Source: Sulfurimonas lithotrophica
Lineage (GTDB): Bacteria; Campylobacterota; Campylobacteria; Campylobacterales; Sulfurimonadaceae
Assembly (NCBI RefSeq): GCF_009258225.1
Contig: NZ_CP043617.1
Coordinates: 744,001 to 808,000, forward strand
Direction of reading: 5' to 3'
DNA length: 64,000 bases
The position numbers were made by a program, and so were the translations under genes. How positions within the stretch are numbered: the stretch's first letter is position 1; each line of letters starts with the position of its first letter. The notes below the pieces were generated by a model. That model was not told the origin of the DNA, searched no databases, and saw only the letters and a list, made by a program, of their open reading frames with translations. Of the stretch, positions 21,000-31,577 are shown one piece after another.

Positions 21000-22023
21000 A
21001 AAGCTCTTGTAGTAAGTCTATCTCTTCTAGTGCACGACCTGTTCCGCGTGCTACGGCTAAAAGTGGTTCATCTGCAACAAATACAGGTATTTTTACAATA
21101 TCTGATAAGAATTTGTCAAGTTGACGAATTAATGCTCCACCACCTGTTAAAATAATACCGTGATTAACGATATCTCCTGCTAAATCAGGCGGCATTTGCT
21201 CCAATACGTCACGAAGTGCTTCACCAATCTCACGAAGCGGTTCACGCATAGCTTCACGAGCATCTTCACTTGTTAATTCAACAGAACTTAAAAGACCTTC
21301 AACTTGGTCACGCCCGTTTGTAACCATAGCAAGTTCGGTCTCAAGTGCTACGGCAGTTCCAATGTTGATTTTAATATCTTCTGCTACACGCTCACCTATA
21401 AGTAAGTTGTATTTTTTACGAATGTAGTTAACGATAGCCTGATCGATTTTATCACCTGCTACACGGATAGACTTTGACAGTACCAGTCCACCAAGAGATA
21501 CGACACCTATTTCTGTAGTACCGCCACCTATATCGACAACCAAGTTACCTTGCGGATTACGAATCTCAACACCGGCACCGATTGCAGCAGCCATCGGTTC
21601 TTCGATAAGAAAAACTTCACGTGCACCTGCACTTAGTGCCGATTCACGAACGGCTTTACGCTCAACCTGAGTTAAACCGTAAGGCACACAAATAATGATA
21701 CGAGGAGATACTAAAGCTGAACGCCCGTGTGCTTTTTCAATAAACTTACGAATCATTTTTTCCGTCATATCAAAATCAGCTATGACGCCGTCACGCATTG
21801 GACGGATAGCTTTGATATTACCAGGAGTTTTCCCGACCATCTCTTTGGCTTCTTTACCGACTGCCAATACACGTTGTTGTCCATATTTTTCTGTTTTTAC
21901 GGCTACAACTGAAGGTTCGTTAATAATAATACCGCGCCCTTTAGCAATTACAATCGTATTTGCAGTACCCAAATCTATCGATAAGTCATTTGAAAAAAGT
22001 CCTACTAGTTTGTTAAATACCAT
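20986..22023 (-). CDS. mreB: Rod shape-determining protein MreB (actin homologue)
   Basis: A 345-residue bacterial actin that guides lateral wall synthesis. The phosphate-1 loop is SIDLGTANTIV near residue 16, phosphate-2 is VVDIGGGTTEIGV, and the adenosine motif is GIILTGGGALIRQLD. Length is normal. It is 9 bp downstream of clpX and overlaps mreC, in the fabZ-lpxA-clpX-mreB-mreC-carB order typical of Sulfurimonas-like genomes. Confidence 0.97.
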   Translation of the reverse strand: MVFNKLVGLFSNDLSIDLGTANTIVIAKGRGIIINEPSVVAVKTEKYGQQRVLAVGKEAKEMVGKTPGNIKAIRPMRDGVIADFDMTEKMIRKFIEKAHGRSALVSPRIIICVPYGLTQVERKAVRESALSAGAREVFLIEEPMAAAIGAGVEIRNPQGNLVVDIGGGTTEIGVVSLGGLVLSKSIRVAGDKIDQAIVNYIRKKYNLLIGERVAEDIKINIGTAVALETELAMVTNGRDQVEGLLSSVELTSEDAREAMREPLREIGEALRDVLEQMPPDLAGDIVNHGIILTGGGALIRQLDKFLSDIVKIPVFVADEPLLAVARGTGRALEEIDLLQELFENE

Positions 22024-22032
22024 CTTTATCCC

Positions 22033-23268
22033 TTACGCTGTTTTTTGTTTTTTAATATATACAGGCTCTGCCTCATTTTCAATAACATCTTTAGTTATTA
22101 AAACCTCATATCCGCTATATTCAGGAAGTTCATACATAATATCGATCATATTTTCTTCCAAGATTGCACGAAGACCACGTGCACCGGTTTTACGTTTGAT
22201 TGACTTTGCAGCTATCGCTCTTAAAGCATCCTCTTCAAAGTTCAATTCAACATTATCTATGGAGAAAAGTTTTTTGTATTGTTTTACAAGAGAATTTTTA
22301 GGTTCTGTTAAAATGCGTACCATATCATCTTCACTTATTTCGTTAAGCGAAGCTATGATAGGCAAACGTCCGACCAATTCCGGAATTACACCGTAACTTA
22401 CCAAGTCATCAGGCTCAACCATCGCATATGTAGTCTGCTGTTCATCTTTACTTTTTTTCTCTTGACCAAAACCTAGCACGTTCTTGCCTTGTTTTTTCTT
22501 TAGTATTTCATCAAGACCGTCAAACGCACCACCACAGATAAATAAAATATTTGTAGTGTTAATTGTGGTAAACTCTTGATTAGGGTGTTTTCTTCCCCCT
22601 TTTGGCGGAATATTTACATCTGCACCCTCTATAATTTTAAGAAGAGCCTGTTGAACACCTTCACCGCTAACGTCACGGGTAATGGAGCGGTTTTCACTCA
22701 TGCGTGATATTTTATCTACTTCATCGATAAAAACTATACCTTTTTGAGCTTTTTCAACATCACCTTCAGCTGCTTGAATAAGTTTTGTCAAGATATTTTC
22801 AACATCTTCACCCACATAACCGGCTTCTGTCAAGCTTGTAGCATCCGCAATGGCGATAGGAACATTTAACACTCTTGCGATTGTTTGAGCCATAAGTGTC
22901 TTACCGCTACCGGTAGGGCCTATTAGCAGTACATTTGATTTTGCTATTTCCGTGTCGTCGTCATCTTTTACGTCATTTTTAAAGATACGTTTGTAGTGAT
23001 TATATACGGCTACACTTATAAGTTTACGTGCACGCTCTTGACCTATTACATAATCGCCTAAAAAATTATCCAACTCTTTAGGTGTCATAAGTTTATCGAC
23101 TGCATCTATCAACTCAGAAGATTCAACGGCACTTCCTTGTTCGTCACCAAACATCACTTTGTAAGCTGAAATTACACAGTTTTTACATATATATACGCCG
23201 TTTCCAGAAATTATAGGATTTTGTTCGTTTTCACTTGCACCGCAAAAGCTACATTTTCTCTCTATCAT
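22033..23268 (-). CDS. clpX: ATP-dependent protease ATPase subunit ClpX
   Basis: A 411-residue AAA+ unfoldase that feeds substrates to ClpP. The N-terminal zinc-binding domain has two CxxC pairs (CSFC at residues 6-9 and CKNC at 28-31). Walker A GPTGSGKT spans residues 117-124, Walker B is [10 protein letters not shown], and [15 protein letters not shown] and the sensor-2 region [10 protein letters not shown] are present. The start codon overlaps the end of lpxA by 4 bp. clpP is not in the window. Confidence 0.98.
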   Translation of the reverse strand: MIERKCSFCGASENEQNPIISGNGVYICKNCVISAYKVMFGDEQGSAVESSELIDAVDKLMTPKELDNFLGDYVIGQERARKLISVAVYNHYKRIFKNDVKDDDDTEIAKSNVLLIGPTGSGKTLMAQTIARVLNVPIAIADATSLTEAGYVGEDVENILTKLIQAAEGDVEKAQKGIVFIDEVDKISRMSENRSITRDVSGEGVQQALLKIIEGADVNIPPKGGRKHPNQEFTTINTTNILFICGGAFDGLDEILKKKQGKNVLGFGQEKKSKDEQQTTYAMVEPDDLVSYGVIPELVGRLPIIASLNEISEDDMVRILTEPKNSLVKQYKKLFSIDNVELNFEEDALRAIAAKSIKRKTGARGLRAILEENMIDIMYELPEYSGYEVLITKDVIENEAEPVYIKKQKTA

Positions 23269-24053
23269 TTGGTTTTCCTTTCATAAGGTATACCTCTTTT
23301 TGTCTCTATGGCAAATTCACATATATTTTTGACAAAACTGTTTTTAGAATCTTTTAAGATTTCAGCAGCACTGTCTTTTAACGGCTGACCGCTTTCAAAA
23401 AGTTTTCTATAAGCTGATTTTATCTCATTTATATCATCGCGTTCCAAATGGCGTCTAAGACCGTTAAGGTTAAGTCCTCTAAGAGTTGCACGGTTACCCT
23501 CGGCCATACAATACGGAGGTACGTCTTGTGTCAGTGCACTTGCTCCGCCAATCATTGCATAGTCACCTATGTGTACAAACTGATGCACTGCTACTCCGCC
23601 TCCGCCTATAACTACATGGTCTCCTATCTCGACATGTCCGGCTAATGCAGCAGAATTTGCCAATATACAGTTGTTTCCTACTATAACATCATGTCCAAGA
23701 TGAACATAACCCATAAAAAGATTATTGTTCCCGATTACGGTTTTACTGCCACCGCCTTCGGTTCCAGGGTTAAAAAGCGTAAATTCACGAATTGTATTAT
23801 TGTCTCCGATAATAAGTTCAACTTCTTCACCCCTAAATTTTAAATCTTGAGGGATTGAGCCTATAACCGCATGAGAAAATATTCTATTGTTTTTGCCGAT
23901 GGTAGTTTTACCGTATATACAAGCACCTTGTGCAATAGTAGTACCGTCTCCGATAGTCGATTCACTTGAGATAAAACAAAATGCTCCAATCTCTACATTT
24001 TCACCTATTACAGCCCCATCTTCTATGATTGCTTGCGGTGATATTTTACTCAT
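23265..24053 (-). CDS. lpxA: Acyl-ACP:UDP-N-acetylglucosamine O-acyltransferase
   Basis: First enzyme of lipid A synthesis, acylating UDP-GlcNAc at the 3-OH. The 262-residue protein is a left-handed beta-helix of hexapeptide repeats (such as [14 protein letters not shown] and [16 protein letters not shown]). The family-specific [18 protein letters not shown] contains the catalytic-site histidine, and [14 protein letters not shown] marks the C-terminal helical part. It starts 11 bp after fabZ and overlaps clpX by 4 bp. The organism therefore makes lipopolysaccharide, in line with the polysaccharide locus to the left. Confidence 0.97.
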   Translation of the reverse strand: MSKISPQAIIEDGAVIGENVEIGAFCFISSESTIGDGTTIAQGACIYGKTTIGKNNRIFSHAVIGSIPQDLKFRGEEVELIIGDNNTIREFTLFNPGTEGGGSKTVIGNNNLFMGYVHLGHDVIVGNNCILANSAALAGHVEIGDHVVIGGGGVAVHQFVHIGDYAMIGGASALTQDVPPYCMAEGNRATLRGLNLNGLRRHLERDDINEIKSAYRKLFESGQPLKDSAAEILKDSKNSFVKNICEFAIETKRGIPYERKTK

Positions 24054-24064
24054 ATTTAAAACCT

Positions 24065-24511
24065 TTACTTATCTACGATCATAGCTTTTAAATCAGCTTC
24101 TGAAACAAGTTTGTCATCAACAAAAGCTTCACCTCTTAACATCCAAATAGCAGCTTTTTGTTTTACAATTGAAATTCTGTATTCTAATCTGTCTCCGGGT
24201 TTAACTGGGGTTCTAAATTTTGCATTATCGATGCTCATAAAATATACTACTTTTTTTGCAGCTTCTTCCTCTGTCATCTCCATACTTTGAAATGCCAAAA
24301 TTCCTCCGGCTTGAGCCATACCTTCTAGTATCATAACACCGGGATATATAGGGTGTCCGGGAAAGTGACCTTGAAATACGGGTTCACTTATACTTATGTT
24401 CTTATAGCCTACCAAGTTTTTATTTATATTTACTTCAGTGATTCTATCAACAAGTAAAAAGGGGTAACGATGGGGAATAATTTTTTGAATTTGAGTTACA
24501 TCCATAACCAT
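24065..24511 (-). CDS. fabZ: 3-hydroxyacyl-ACP dehydratase FabZ
   Basis: A 148-residue hot-dog fold dehydratase of fatty-acid elongation. Catalytic His lies in [20 protein letters not shown] and the family N-terminal motif is [13 protein letters not shown]. The start may be Met1 or Met3; an AAGG nine bases before Met1 slightly favours Met1. FabZ and LpxA compete for the same 3-hydroxyacyl-ACP, and the two genes are adjacent here as in many Gram-negative bacteria. Confidence 0.97.
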   Translation of the reverse strand: MVMDVTQIQKIIPHRYPFLLVDRITEVNINKNLVGYKNISISEPVFQGHFPGHPIYPGVMILEGMAQAGGILAFQSMEMTEEEAAKKVVYFMSIDNAKFRTPVKPGDRLEYRISIVKQKAAIWMLRGEAFVDDKLVSEADLKAMIVDK

Positions 24512-24570
24512 ATAAAACAGCCTTATATAATAATTTTGGATATTTTAGCTAAAAAAAGTTTACAGTTAGA

Positions 24571-25665
24571 TTATAAGGTTATCAGTTTTTCTTTAACATC
24601 ATCATATATTTTTGCATCCAATTCATATGTAATCTTTGCATCAGGTATAGTATCGACTATAATTACGGGGCTGAGGTCTAATAAATAGTTGTTTTCATTC
24701 TTTAAAATTAAATTTCTGATTTTTAGTTCATTTTCAAAATTTTCTTGTCCGTAAATTAGTTCAAAAACGTTTTTATACTCAGTTGAAGCTATTGCATTAT
24801 AATAATCTAATGTAATAATTTTTATCTCATCTTTATTTAAATAATAGACTTTGTCGTGTTCAAATTCTATGCGTCCTTGTGCTTTTTTTCTATTCAGTAA
24901 AGAGTAAGAAAGTGTATAAGAAGGTATTATTTCACGTTTGCCTTTTATAAGTCTTGATGAAAATTGACGATAGTTTAAAAACTTTTGTTTTAGAATTTTA
25001 TATTTAACACCTTTATCTTCTAGTTCTATCCTCTTTTTATAAAACTCTAATCTTTCCTCGATAGAAGCAGGAAGAATTGCCCCTGAAACAGGTGAAAACA
25101 TCTCATCCATAAGTCTATTTTGTTGTTCACGTTGTATAGTTAAACCATAGATGCATCCACAGTAGTCTTGACGATATAGTTGTTCTTCTTTAGTAACACG
25201 TGATTGGTCTTGTGTGCCGCCACCGGAGCGATAGTCAACTGCTATAAATTTTACGCCGTGCTTTTTCTCAAATAATTCTCCTGAGCGTTTTAGTTGCTCT
25301 TGAGATTTTAAAGGGCTTACAAGAAGTGTTGTTGTGAAAGTTGTCTCGCCAAGTTCTAGTGCTTTATTTGCCGATGTTTCAAAGCGTTTATCAAAACATA
25401 CTTCGCATCTGGCACCTTTTTCAGGCTCTTTCTCTAGCCCTTTGACTGCATCCATCCAAGATTCATAATCGTATTCACCCTCTATTACTTCGATGCCAAG
25501 TTTTTTGCATGAACGTTGTACATCTAAAAGTCTGAGTTGATATTCTGAATATGGATGTATATTTGGGTCGTAGAAAAAGCCTGTAAGCTTCTCCTGCGGG
25601 TAGTCCTTTTGTAGCTTTTCTAAAAAGAAGTGGGAATCTACGCTACAACATATGTGGACCAGCAT
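24571..25665 (-). CDS. queH: Epoxyqueuosine reductase QueH
   Basis: A 364-residue DUF208 protein that replaces QueG in the last step of queuosine tRNA modification. Conserved cysteines are C6-C7 in LVHICCSVDS, the pair in GARCEVCFDKR, and DYCGC, which bind the iron-sulfur cluster and metal. FFYDPNIHPYSEY and YRSGGGTQDQSR are further family marks. About 170 extra residues after the core form a C-terminal extension of unknown function (about 195-364), which makes it longer than the roughly 200-residue minimal form. It is separated from fabZ by 59 bp. Confidence 0.9.
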   Translation of the reverse strand: MLVHICCSVDSHFFLEKLQKDYPQEKLTGFFYDPNIHPYSEYQLRLLDVQRSCKKLGIEVIEGEYDYESWMDAVKGLEKEPEKGARCEVCFDKRFETSANKALELGETTFTTTLLVSPLKSQEQLKRSGELFEKKHGVKFIAVDYRSGGGTQDQSRVTKEEQLYRQDYCGCIYGLTIQREQQNRLMDEMFSPVSGAILPASIEERLEFYKKRIELEDKGVKYKILKQKFLNYRQFSSRLIKGKREIIPSYTLSYSLLNRKKAQGRIEFEHDKVYYLNKDEIKIITLDYYNAIASTEYKNVFELIYGQENFENELKIRNLILKNENNYLLDLSPVIIVDTIPDAKITYELDAKIYDDVKEKLITL

Positions 25666-25675
25666 ATTGTCTTCT

Positions 25676-25700
25676 TATAAAGCAGCAAAGCTACTTTATA
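25676..25700 (-). terminator. Hairpin between the cyclophilin and queH genes
   Basis: An 11-bp stem with one mismatch around an AAA loop (read on + as TATAAAGCAGC, loop, GCTACTTTATA). It lies 10 bp before the queH start on the minus strand, after the end of the cyclophilin gene. A second looser pairing, CCTCTC with GAGAGG, lies at 25704-25736. No U-tract is present, so attenuation or mRNA processing is as likely as termination. Confidence 0.4.
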
Positions 25701-25749
25701 ATTCCTCTCACTGAAGCTACACCTATCGGCGAGAGGTTATTATTAAACA

Positions 25750-26253
25750 TTATCTATTTTCTACTACGCTTATAGAGTTTATAGCATCTTGCATCTCTAT
25801 AGAGTCAAGAACTGCAAAACTATCTGCATCGTCTTCTTCGATAAGACCAAAAACAGTATGGACACCGTCTAAGTGAGGAGTTGGAACGAAAGTGATGAAA
25901 AATTGGCTTCCACCTGTATTTGGACCTGCGTGTGCCATTGAAAGTGCACCACGTCTATGAATAGTAGTGTTTTTCTCAGTTTCACAAGGGATAGCCCAGT
26001 CCGGTCCTCCTGTTCCTGTACCGTGAGGGCATCCGCCTTGAGCCATAAAGCCCGGTATTACACGGTGGAAGTTAAGGTTATCGTAAAAACCGGTATTAGC
26101 TAAATGTGCAAAGTTTGCAACCGTATTTGGAGTCTCCTCAGGAAGCAGTTTAATCCAGATAATACCTTTTGCAGTATCTATCTTCGCGTATTGAAATTTA
26201 TTGATCTCTTCTTGAGATAAGTCGTATGTTTTAAGTTCTGTTCTTCCAAACAT
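25750..26253 (-). CDS. Peptidyl-prolyl cis-trans isomerase (cyclophilin type)
   Basis: A 167-residue cytoplasmic cyclophilin with no signal peptide, so closer to PpiB than PpiA in location. FHRVIPGFMAQGGCPHGTGTG contains the active-site Arg, Phe and Gln (given here in two parts: FHRVIPGFMAQGG and CPHGTGTG). GGSQFFITFVPTPHLDG supplies further binding residues. It accelerates proline isomerisation during folding. Transcription starts in the 113-bp gap shared with the divergent sensor kinase gene. Confidence 0.93.
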   Translation of the reverse strand: MFGRTELKTYDLSQEEINKFQYAKIDTAKGIIWIKLLPEETPNTVANFAHLANTGFYDNLNFHRVIPGFMAQGGCPHGTGTGGPDWAIPCETEKNTTIHRRGALSMAHAGPNTGGSQFFITFVPTPHLDGVHTVFGLIEEDDADSFAVLDSIEMQDAINSISVVENR

Positions 26254-26366
26254 TATAAATCCTTATTTGGCATTTTTTTAATATTTGGAATTATAGTGAA
26301 ATTTTTTAAACACAATTTTAGTAAACTTACATTTGAAAAGAAAATAGATAAAAGGATTGTGTAATC

Positions 26367-27611
26367 ATGTTCATAAGTAAGATAGATAATTATTTTATGA
26401 AGAAAAAAAATAGTATTACTATAAAACAAGCTGATTTTTTTACAATATTTATCGTATTTATTTTTACTGTTATATTTGCGTTTTTACTTATTGAAGAAAA
26501 TTATTTTGATTACGAAAGAACACTTTTAAAAGAGTTGTCTATATCCGGAGAAAATCTTAACGAAGAACAGATGCAAAAATATCACGAAACAAAAAAAGAA
26601 CTAAAAAGAATATTTATAAAAAATACAATTGCAATTGCTACACTCGCTTTTATACTTTTTACTATAGTTCTTGGTCTTTATAAAATACTTAACTATCTAT
26701 TGCAGAGAGATTTACAAGTTTTTTTAAAATTTTTTAAAGAGACCGCGCATAAAGATTATGTCTTAAATCCGCATACTATATTTTTTAAAGATTTTAAAAT
26801 AATGGTCGGTTATGCAAATAATATGGTGGATACGATAAGTGAGCAAAAAAGAATATTAAAAGATTTAAATCAAAACCTTGAAGACAGGGTTAAGAAAAAA
26901 ACAATTAATCTACAAGAAACAAATAAAAAACTACTACAAGAAAAAGAGTTTTCAGAAGAGATACTAGATGCACAAAAAAAGTTTCTTCGTTATACGGTAC
27001 ATGAAACAAATACCCCTCTTAGTGTCATTCTTACTTCAATAGAACTCTACACTATGAAACATCCAAAGGATAAGCATCTATCAAAAATAGAAGCGGCTGT
27101 TAAAAATATATTTAGCATCTATGATGATTTAAGTTACTTGGTAAAAAAAGACCAAGTTGAATATCCGAAATCTATGATTAATTTTGGAGACTATATAAGT
27201 TATAGAATAGATTTTTTTAAAGATGTAGCTACCATGTCTAAAGTTAGTTTTGATTATAATGTGCCTGAAGAAAATTTACATATATATTTTAACAAGACAA
27301 AATTACAACGTATTGTAGATAATACGATTACAAATGCGATTAAATATACATTGGCAGGTGAAATTATAGATGTAAATTTAAAACAGTTTGGTTCAAACAT
27401 AGAGTTTTCTATGTCTAGTAAATCAAAAGCTATTAAAGAAATCGATAAAGTGTTTGAAGCATACTATAGAGAAGAAAAAAACCGCGAAGGTTTTGGACTT
27501 GGACTTCAAATGGTACGAAATATTTGTGATGAAGAGGGTGTCGAGATTAAAGTTAGTTCGGATGAGAATAAAACATCTTTTACATATGTATTTAAAATGA
27601 TAGGCGAATAA
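26367..27611 (+). CDS. Sensor histidine kinase
   Basis: A 414-residue inner-membrane kinase. Two helices (about residues 24-43 and 88-112) flank a very short periplasmic loop of about 45 residues. A coiled-coil linker (KDLNQNLEDRVKKKTINLQE) leads to the H-box FLRYTVHETNTPLSVI with phospho-accepting H212. The ATP-binding domain shows N-box NTITNAIKYT, an F-box-like VFEAYYR and G2 box GFGLGLQMVR. The G1 box D-x-G-x-G is not recognisable; SMSSKSKAI stands where it should be. The response regulator gene begins 2 bp after the stop, so the pair is a two-component system. The signal is unknown. Confidence 0.9.
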   Translation: MFISKIDNYFMKKKNSITIKQADFFTIFIVFIFTVIFAFLLIEENYFDYERTLLKELSISGENLNEEQMQKYHETKKELKRIFIKNTIAIATLAFILFTIVLGLYKILNYLLQRDLQVFLKFFKETAHKDYVLNPHTIFFKDFKIMVGYANNMVDTISEQKRILKDLNQNLEDRVKKKTINLQETNKKLLQEKEFSEEILDAQKKFLRYTVHETNTPLSVILTSIELYTMKHPKDKHLSKIEAAVKNIFSIYDDLSYLVKKDQVEYPKSMINFGDYISYRIDFFKDVATMSKVSFDYNVPEENLHIYFNKTKLQRIVDNTITNAIKYTLAGEIIDVNLKQFGSNIEFSMSSKSKAIKEIDKVFEAYYREEKNREGFGLGLQMVRNICDEEGVEIKVSSDENKTSFTYVFKMIGE

Positions 27612-27612
27612 T

Positions 27613-28269
27613 ATGAAAATATTACTACTTGAAGATGAATTGATGCTTAATGAATCCATATGCGAGTTTTTAGAAGCTCAAGGGCATAAAGTTCAAACTT
27701 TTGTCGATGGTCTTGAAGCTCTTGAAGCTATTAAAGAAAATGCATACGATTTACTGATTTTAGATATAAACGTGCCGGGAATGGACGGGCTGAGTTTTTT
27801 AGAAAAGATACATGAGTTAAAAATCCACTCTCCCGCTATCTATATAAGTGCATTGGTAGATATTGAAGATATTTCCCGTGCGTATGATTTGGGTTGCTAT
27901 GATTACTTGAAAAAACCTTTTCATTTAAAAGAGTTGGCTTTAAGGATAGACAGGGTAAAAATATCAAACGATACTCCACGCGTGCATCTTAGGCTATCAA
28001 AAAATTATTCGTATGACCAAGAACACTCAACACTTCTTTTTAACAATGAACCGCAAACCCTTACGAAAAGACAATCTCAAATAATTGATCTTTTAGCAAG
28101 AAACCGTGGAATGGTCGTTGATTTTGAGCAGTTTACCAATTATATCTGGACAGATTCATTTGTTGATAATGCGACAATACGTGCCGAGATTAATAGACTT
28201 AAAAAAACTTTAAAAGAAGATGTTATTTTAAATATAAGGGGGATGGGATATATGATAGAAAAACCATAG
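27613..28269 (+). CDS. OmpR/PhoB-family response regulator
   Basis: A 218-residue DNA-binding regulator. The receiver domain (about 1-120) has acidic residues E7-D8-E9, phospho-acceptor D51 in LILDINVPGMDG and K101 in YLKKPF. The C-terminal winged helix (about 125-218) contains LTKRQSQIIDLLARNRG and ends with the wing sequence IRGMGYMIEKP. It is 2 bp behind the kinase gene, its probable partner. Target genes are not shown; the chemoreceptor and porin genes downstream are candidates only by closeness. Confidence 0.94.
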   Translation: MKILLLEDELMLNESICEFLEAQGHKVQTFVDGLEALEAIKENAYDLLILDINVPGMDGLSFLEKIHELKIHSPAIYISALVDIEDISRAYDLGCYDYLKKPFHLKELALRIDRVKISNDTPRVHLRLSKNYSYDQEHSTLLFNNEPQTLTKRQSQIIDLLARNRGMVVDFEQFTNYIWTDSFVDNATIRAEINRLKKTLKEDVILNIRGMGYMIEKP

Positions 28270-28356
28270 TTAAATTTTGTTTTTGTTTTAAAATATGGTA
28301 TGCTTTTAAAAGAAGTATAAAATTTATTTATATAAATAACTCAAAGGGGTGTTATC

Positions 28357-30036
28357 ATGAAAGTAAAAATATCTACAAAAATAATTCACATTATACTTGC
28401 AACTATACTTATCTTATCGGTTGCAAATTTGTTTCAAGCAGTCTCAAATATTAACTCTATTACTGAACAACGTATTAAAGAGTATAGGGTACAAGCTTAT
28501 AAAGAGGAATCTGATAAGCTTAAAGGATATGTTGATATAGTTGTAAAAGGTATTGAAGGTCTATCTTCTCATACAGATGAAGAAAAAGCAAAAGATGAAG
28601 CTTTAAAGATAGTTCAAAATATACGTTTTGGAGAAGGTGGTTATTTTTGGATAAACGATACTTCCCCAAAAATGATTATGCATCCTATAAAACCTCAGTT
28701 AAACGGTAGCGACCTCTCAAACGTAAAAGACCCAAACGGTGTCAGGTTGTTTGTAGAAATGGCAAAAGTAGCAACGACAAAAGGAAGCGGTATTGTTAAA
28801 TATCATTGGTCAAAGCCCGGTTCGGATGAACCGCAACCAAAAATATCATATGTAGCCATATTTAAACAGTGGGGTTGGATAATCGGAACAGGACAGTATA
28901 TAGATAACATTGAGAAAAAAGTTAAGGTTATCGAAGATGAAGCAGCTGATTTAATTGCCAAGACCGTTATGAAAACACTTATTACTTCTATAGTATTAGC
29001 AATTATCATAGCTTTAATCGTTTCATTTATAGCAAGAAAACTGATTGTTTCACCTATTCACAATATATTAAACGTAACGACTGATTTGGCTCACGGCGAC
29101 GGTGACTTAACCCAAAGAGTAAATATTGACAGTAAAGATGAACTTCAAGATGTCGCACAAAACGTAAATGAATTTATAGAAAAAGTTCAAATGAGTGTTG
29201 ACAATGCAAAACAGACAAGTATAGAAAATGCATCTATATCTAAAGAGTTGTCCGTAACAGCTTCAACTGTCGGGGAAAATGTAGAAAAGTCGGTTGATAT
29301 AGTCTCACAAACTACAAAAAAAGCTTCAGAAATTCAAAAAGAGATAGTAATTTCGGTAGATGATGCAAAAAATTCAAAAGTTGAAATGATTGAAGCAAAT
29401 AATAGTTTATCAGAAGCAAGAGACGAGATTGTTAGTTTAACTACAAAAGTACAACATTCAGCTCAAGCAGAAGTTGAATTAGCCGAATCTGTAGAGACTT
29501 TATCTCGTGATACCGAGCAGGTTAAGGCTATTTTAGAGGTTATATCCGATATTGCAGATCAAACCAATCTGCTTGCATTAAATGCAGCTATAGAAGCAGC
29601 ACGTGCGGGTGAACACGGACGCGGATTTGCCGTAGTCGCCGATGAGGTTAGAAAACTTGCCGAGCGAACTCAAAAATCTCTTACTGAAATTAACACTACT
29701 ATAAGTATCATAGTTCAATCAACGGTAACTGCAAGCGAGCAGATGAATTCTAACTCAGAGGCTATGAATGAATTAGCTTCCGCAGCCGCATTAGTAGAAG
29801 AAAAAATAAATTTTACTACAGAAATTGTAAACAATGCCACACAGGCAAGCGATAAAACAGTAGTCGATTTTGAAAATACAAGTGAATATCTTCAAGAGAT
29901 TATACAAGGTATAAATGAGATAAACGATATATCTATATCTAATTCAAGAAGTGTCGAAGAGATATCTATCGCTACCGAGCATCTAAATAAAATGACAGAG
30001 ACTCTTACCGAAAAACTTGAACATTTTAAAACTTGA
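28357..30036 (+). CDS. Methyl-accepting chemotaxis protein with Cache domain
   Basis: A 559-residue chemoreceptor. The order is a first helix (residues 9-28), a periplasmic single Cache domain (about 35-190) with [19 protein letters not shown] and [12 protein letters not shown], a second helix (about 205-230), HAMP (about 231-285) and a cytoplasmic signalling domain. The receptor tip contains [21 protein letters not shown] split around the conserved hairpin ([21 protein letters not shown]). Single Cache_2 domains often bind small carboxylates, which would suit the acetate genes downstream, but the ligand is inference. It has its own 87-bp leader after the response regulator. Confidence 0.94.
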   Translation: MKVKISTKIIHIILATILILSVANLFQAVSNINSITEQRIKEYRVQAYKEESDKLKGYVDIVVKGIEGLSSHTDEEKAKDEALKIVQNIRFGEGGYFWINDTSPKMIMHPIKPQLNGSDLSNVKDPNGVRLFVEMAKVATTKGSGIVKYHWSKPGSDEPQPKISYVAIFKQWGWIIGTGQYIDNIEKKVKVIEDEAADLIAKTVMKTLITSIVLAIIIALIVSFIARKLIVSPIHNILNVTTDLAHGDGDLTQRVNIDSKDELQDVAQNVNEFIEKVQMSVDNAKQTSIENASISKELSVTASTVGENVEKSVDIVSQTTKKASEIQKEIVISVDDAKNSKVEMIEANNSLSEARDEIVSLTTKVQHSAQAEVELAESVETLSRDTEQVKAILEVISDIADQTNLLALNAAIEAARAGEHGRGFAVVADEVRKLAERTQKSLTEINTTISIIVQSTVTASEQMNSNSEAMNELASAAALVEEKINFTTEIVNNATQASDKTVVDFENTSEYLQEIIQGINEINDISISNSRSVEEISIATEHLNKMTETLTEKLEHFKT

Positions 30037-30094
30037 TTTTATAAGTGAGTAGTTGTGTAGCATATCAAATATAGATATGTTACATATATTCACA

Positions 30095-30100
30095 TATAAT
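30095..30100 (+). promoter_or_regulatory. Probable -10 box for the porin gene
   Basis: TATAAT lies 103 bp before the proposed porin start at 30204. The long leader contains a small hairpin at 30127-30142 (ATAGCA, loop, TGCTAT), which may stabilise or control the mRNA. Confidence 0.4.
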
Positions 30101-30203
30101 TAAAGTTATTTAAGAGAATTCTAATTATAGCAATAATGCTATGTTCATGCTATTTTCCAATTTTACTATTAGAATGTTAATTATTTCTAACAAAAGGAAT
30201 GGG

Positions 30204-31571
30204 ATGAAAAGAATAGTATTAAGTGCAATGACATTAGGACTTCTAAGTTCTGTTAATGTTCAGGCGGCTGAAGATTTATCTACAATGTTCAGTGAAGGTA
30301 AGGCTAGTGGTCAAATTCGTGCTTTTAGTATCTCAAGAAGTGTAGAAGATACTAGAATTTCAAAACAAGACTATACAAGAGATGCAAATGCAATCGGCGG
30401 TCATTTAAAATTTGAAACTGCAGACTTTAAGGGTTTAAGTTTCGGTACTGCTTTTTACACTACAAACGGTTTGTTTAACGATAGTGATAAAACTAATTAT
30501 AATAAAGTAGATCCAACTCTACTTGGTCCTGACAATGAAGCGTATTCAATTTTGGGCGAGGCCTACGTACAGTATAAAATAGGAAATACCGTATTTAAAA
30601 TGGGTCGCCAAAAATTAAATACTCCACTTGCGGGTAGCGATGATGCTCGTATGCTTCCAAACTTATTTGAAGCGTATTTAATGATAAACTCAGATATTCC
30701 AAATACGACTTTAATTGCAGGTCATGTTACAAAGTTTGCTCAAGGTACTTTCGGACGTGCTTATAACGGTGGTATTTTGGCAACTACAGCAGGGTACTCG
30801 GCTGTTGACTCTAGAGATAAAGTCGGTGATTTTGAAAATATGGGTGGATATGCAGTAGGTAAAAACACGGACGGCGTATCCGTAGTAGCTGCTTCATATA
30901 AAAACGGTGCGATTAAAGCTCAGGTTTGGGACTACTACGCACACGATATCTTAAATGCTATTTATGCCGATGCATCTGTATCATGGACTTGTTTATTAAG
31001 CGATGCGGTAAAACCTTTTGCTGCGGTTCAAGTAATTAATGAAAACGGTGTTGGAGATAAATTAGTTAAAAACATTGCAGGTAACGGTGATATTGATTCA
31101 CTTTATTATGCGGCTAAGTTTGGTGCAAATGTTGGAAATTTCACTGCATATGTAGCTTACTCTGAACAAAGCGATACTAATAATCCAAATGAGATAGTTA
31201 ATAGTGCTACTATAACTCCATGGGGTGGTATGCCTGCATTTACTCAAGGTATGGTTACTCGTCATATGTTTTTAGCAGGAACAAAAGCTACGAAACTTGC
31301 AGCTTCTTACAACTTTAAAGATTTAGGTCTTAAAGCAGTTGGATATTATGCAACTTTTGATATGGATAACAACAACGGTTATACCGAAGATGATGCTTCT
31401 GAAATAGGTTTTGATTTTATTTATAATATGAAAGCCGTAAAAGGTTTACAACTTCGTTTACGCGGTAACTTTGCAGATGATTTTTATGCTAAAAAGACTG
31501 ATGCAAATCCAACTTTAAACGGTGCTGTTTCTTGGAGTGAATATAGATTTATAGCTAACTATAATTTCTAA
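30204..31571 (+). CDS. OprD-family outer-membrane porin
   Basis: A 455-residue outer-membrane barrel. I place the start at 30204 because a clear signal peptide begins there (MKRIVLSAMTLGLLSSVNVQA, cut before AEDL) and AAAAGGA lies 5 bp before it; a longer in-frame reading from 30141 would bury the signal. KMGRQKLNTPLAGSDDARML and LPNLFEAYL are typical OprD-family motifs, and the protein ends in aromatic F after YRFIANYN, as barrel proteins do. OprD-type channels take up small organic acids or amino acids. Its place directly before the acetate permease genes suggests entry of carboxylates. Confidence 0.85.
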   Translation: MKRIVLSAMTLGLLSSVNVQAAEDLSTMFSEGKASGQIRAFSISRSVEDTRISKQDYTRDANAIGGHLKFETADFKGLSFGTAFYTTNGLFNDSDKTNYNKVDPTLLGPDNEAYSILGEAYVQYKIGNTVFKMGRQKLNTPLAGSDDARMLPNLFEAYLMINSDIPNTTLIAGHVTKFAQGTFGRAYNGGILATTAGYSAVDSRDKVGDFENMGGYAVGKNTDGVSVVAASYKNGAIKAQVWDYYAHDILNAIYADASVSWTCLLSDAVKPFAAVQVINENGVGDKLVKNIAGNGDIDSLYYAAKFGANVGNFTAYVAYSEQSDTNNPNEIVNSATITPWGGMPAFTQGMVTRHMFLAGTKATKLAASYNFKDLGLKAVGYYATFDMDNNNGYTEDDASEIGFDFIYNMKAVKGLQLRLRGNFADDFYAKKTDANPTLNGAVSWSEYRFIANYNF

Positions 31572-31577
31572 TTTTAA

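Noticed and set aside
21695-22396. A 233-residue open frame on the + strand
   Set aside because: It lies opposite mreB and the end of clpX, both certain genes, and its sequence has no family features.
30141-30203. Upstream extension of the porin start
   Set aside because: It would place 21 residues before a clear signal peptide and ignores the AAAAGGA site before 30204.
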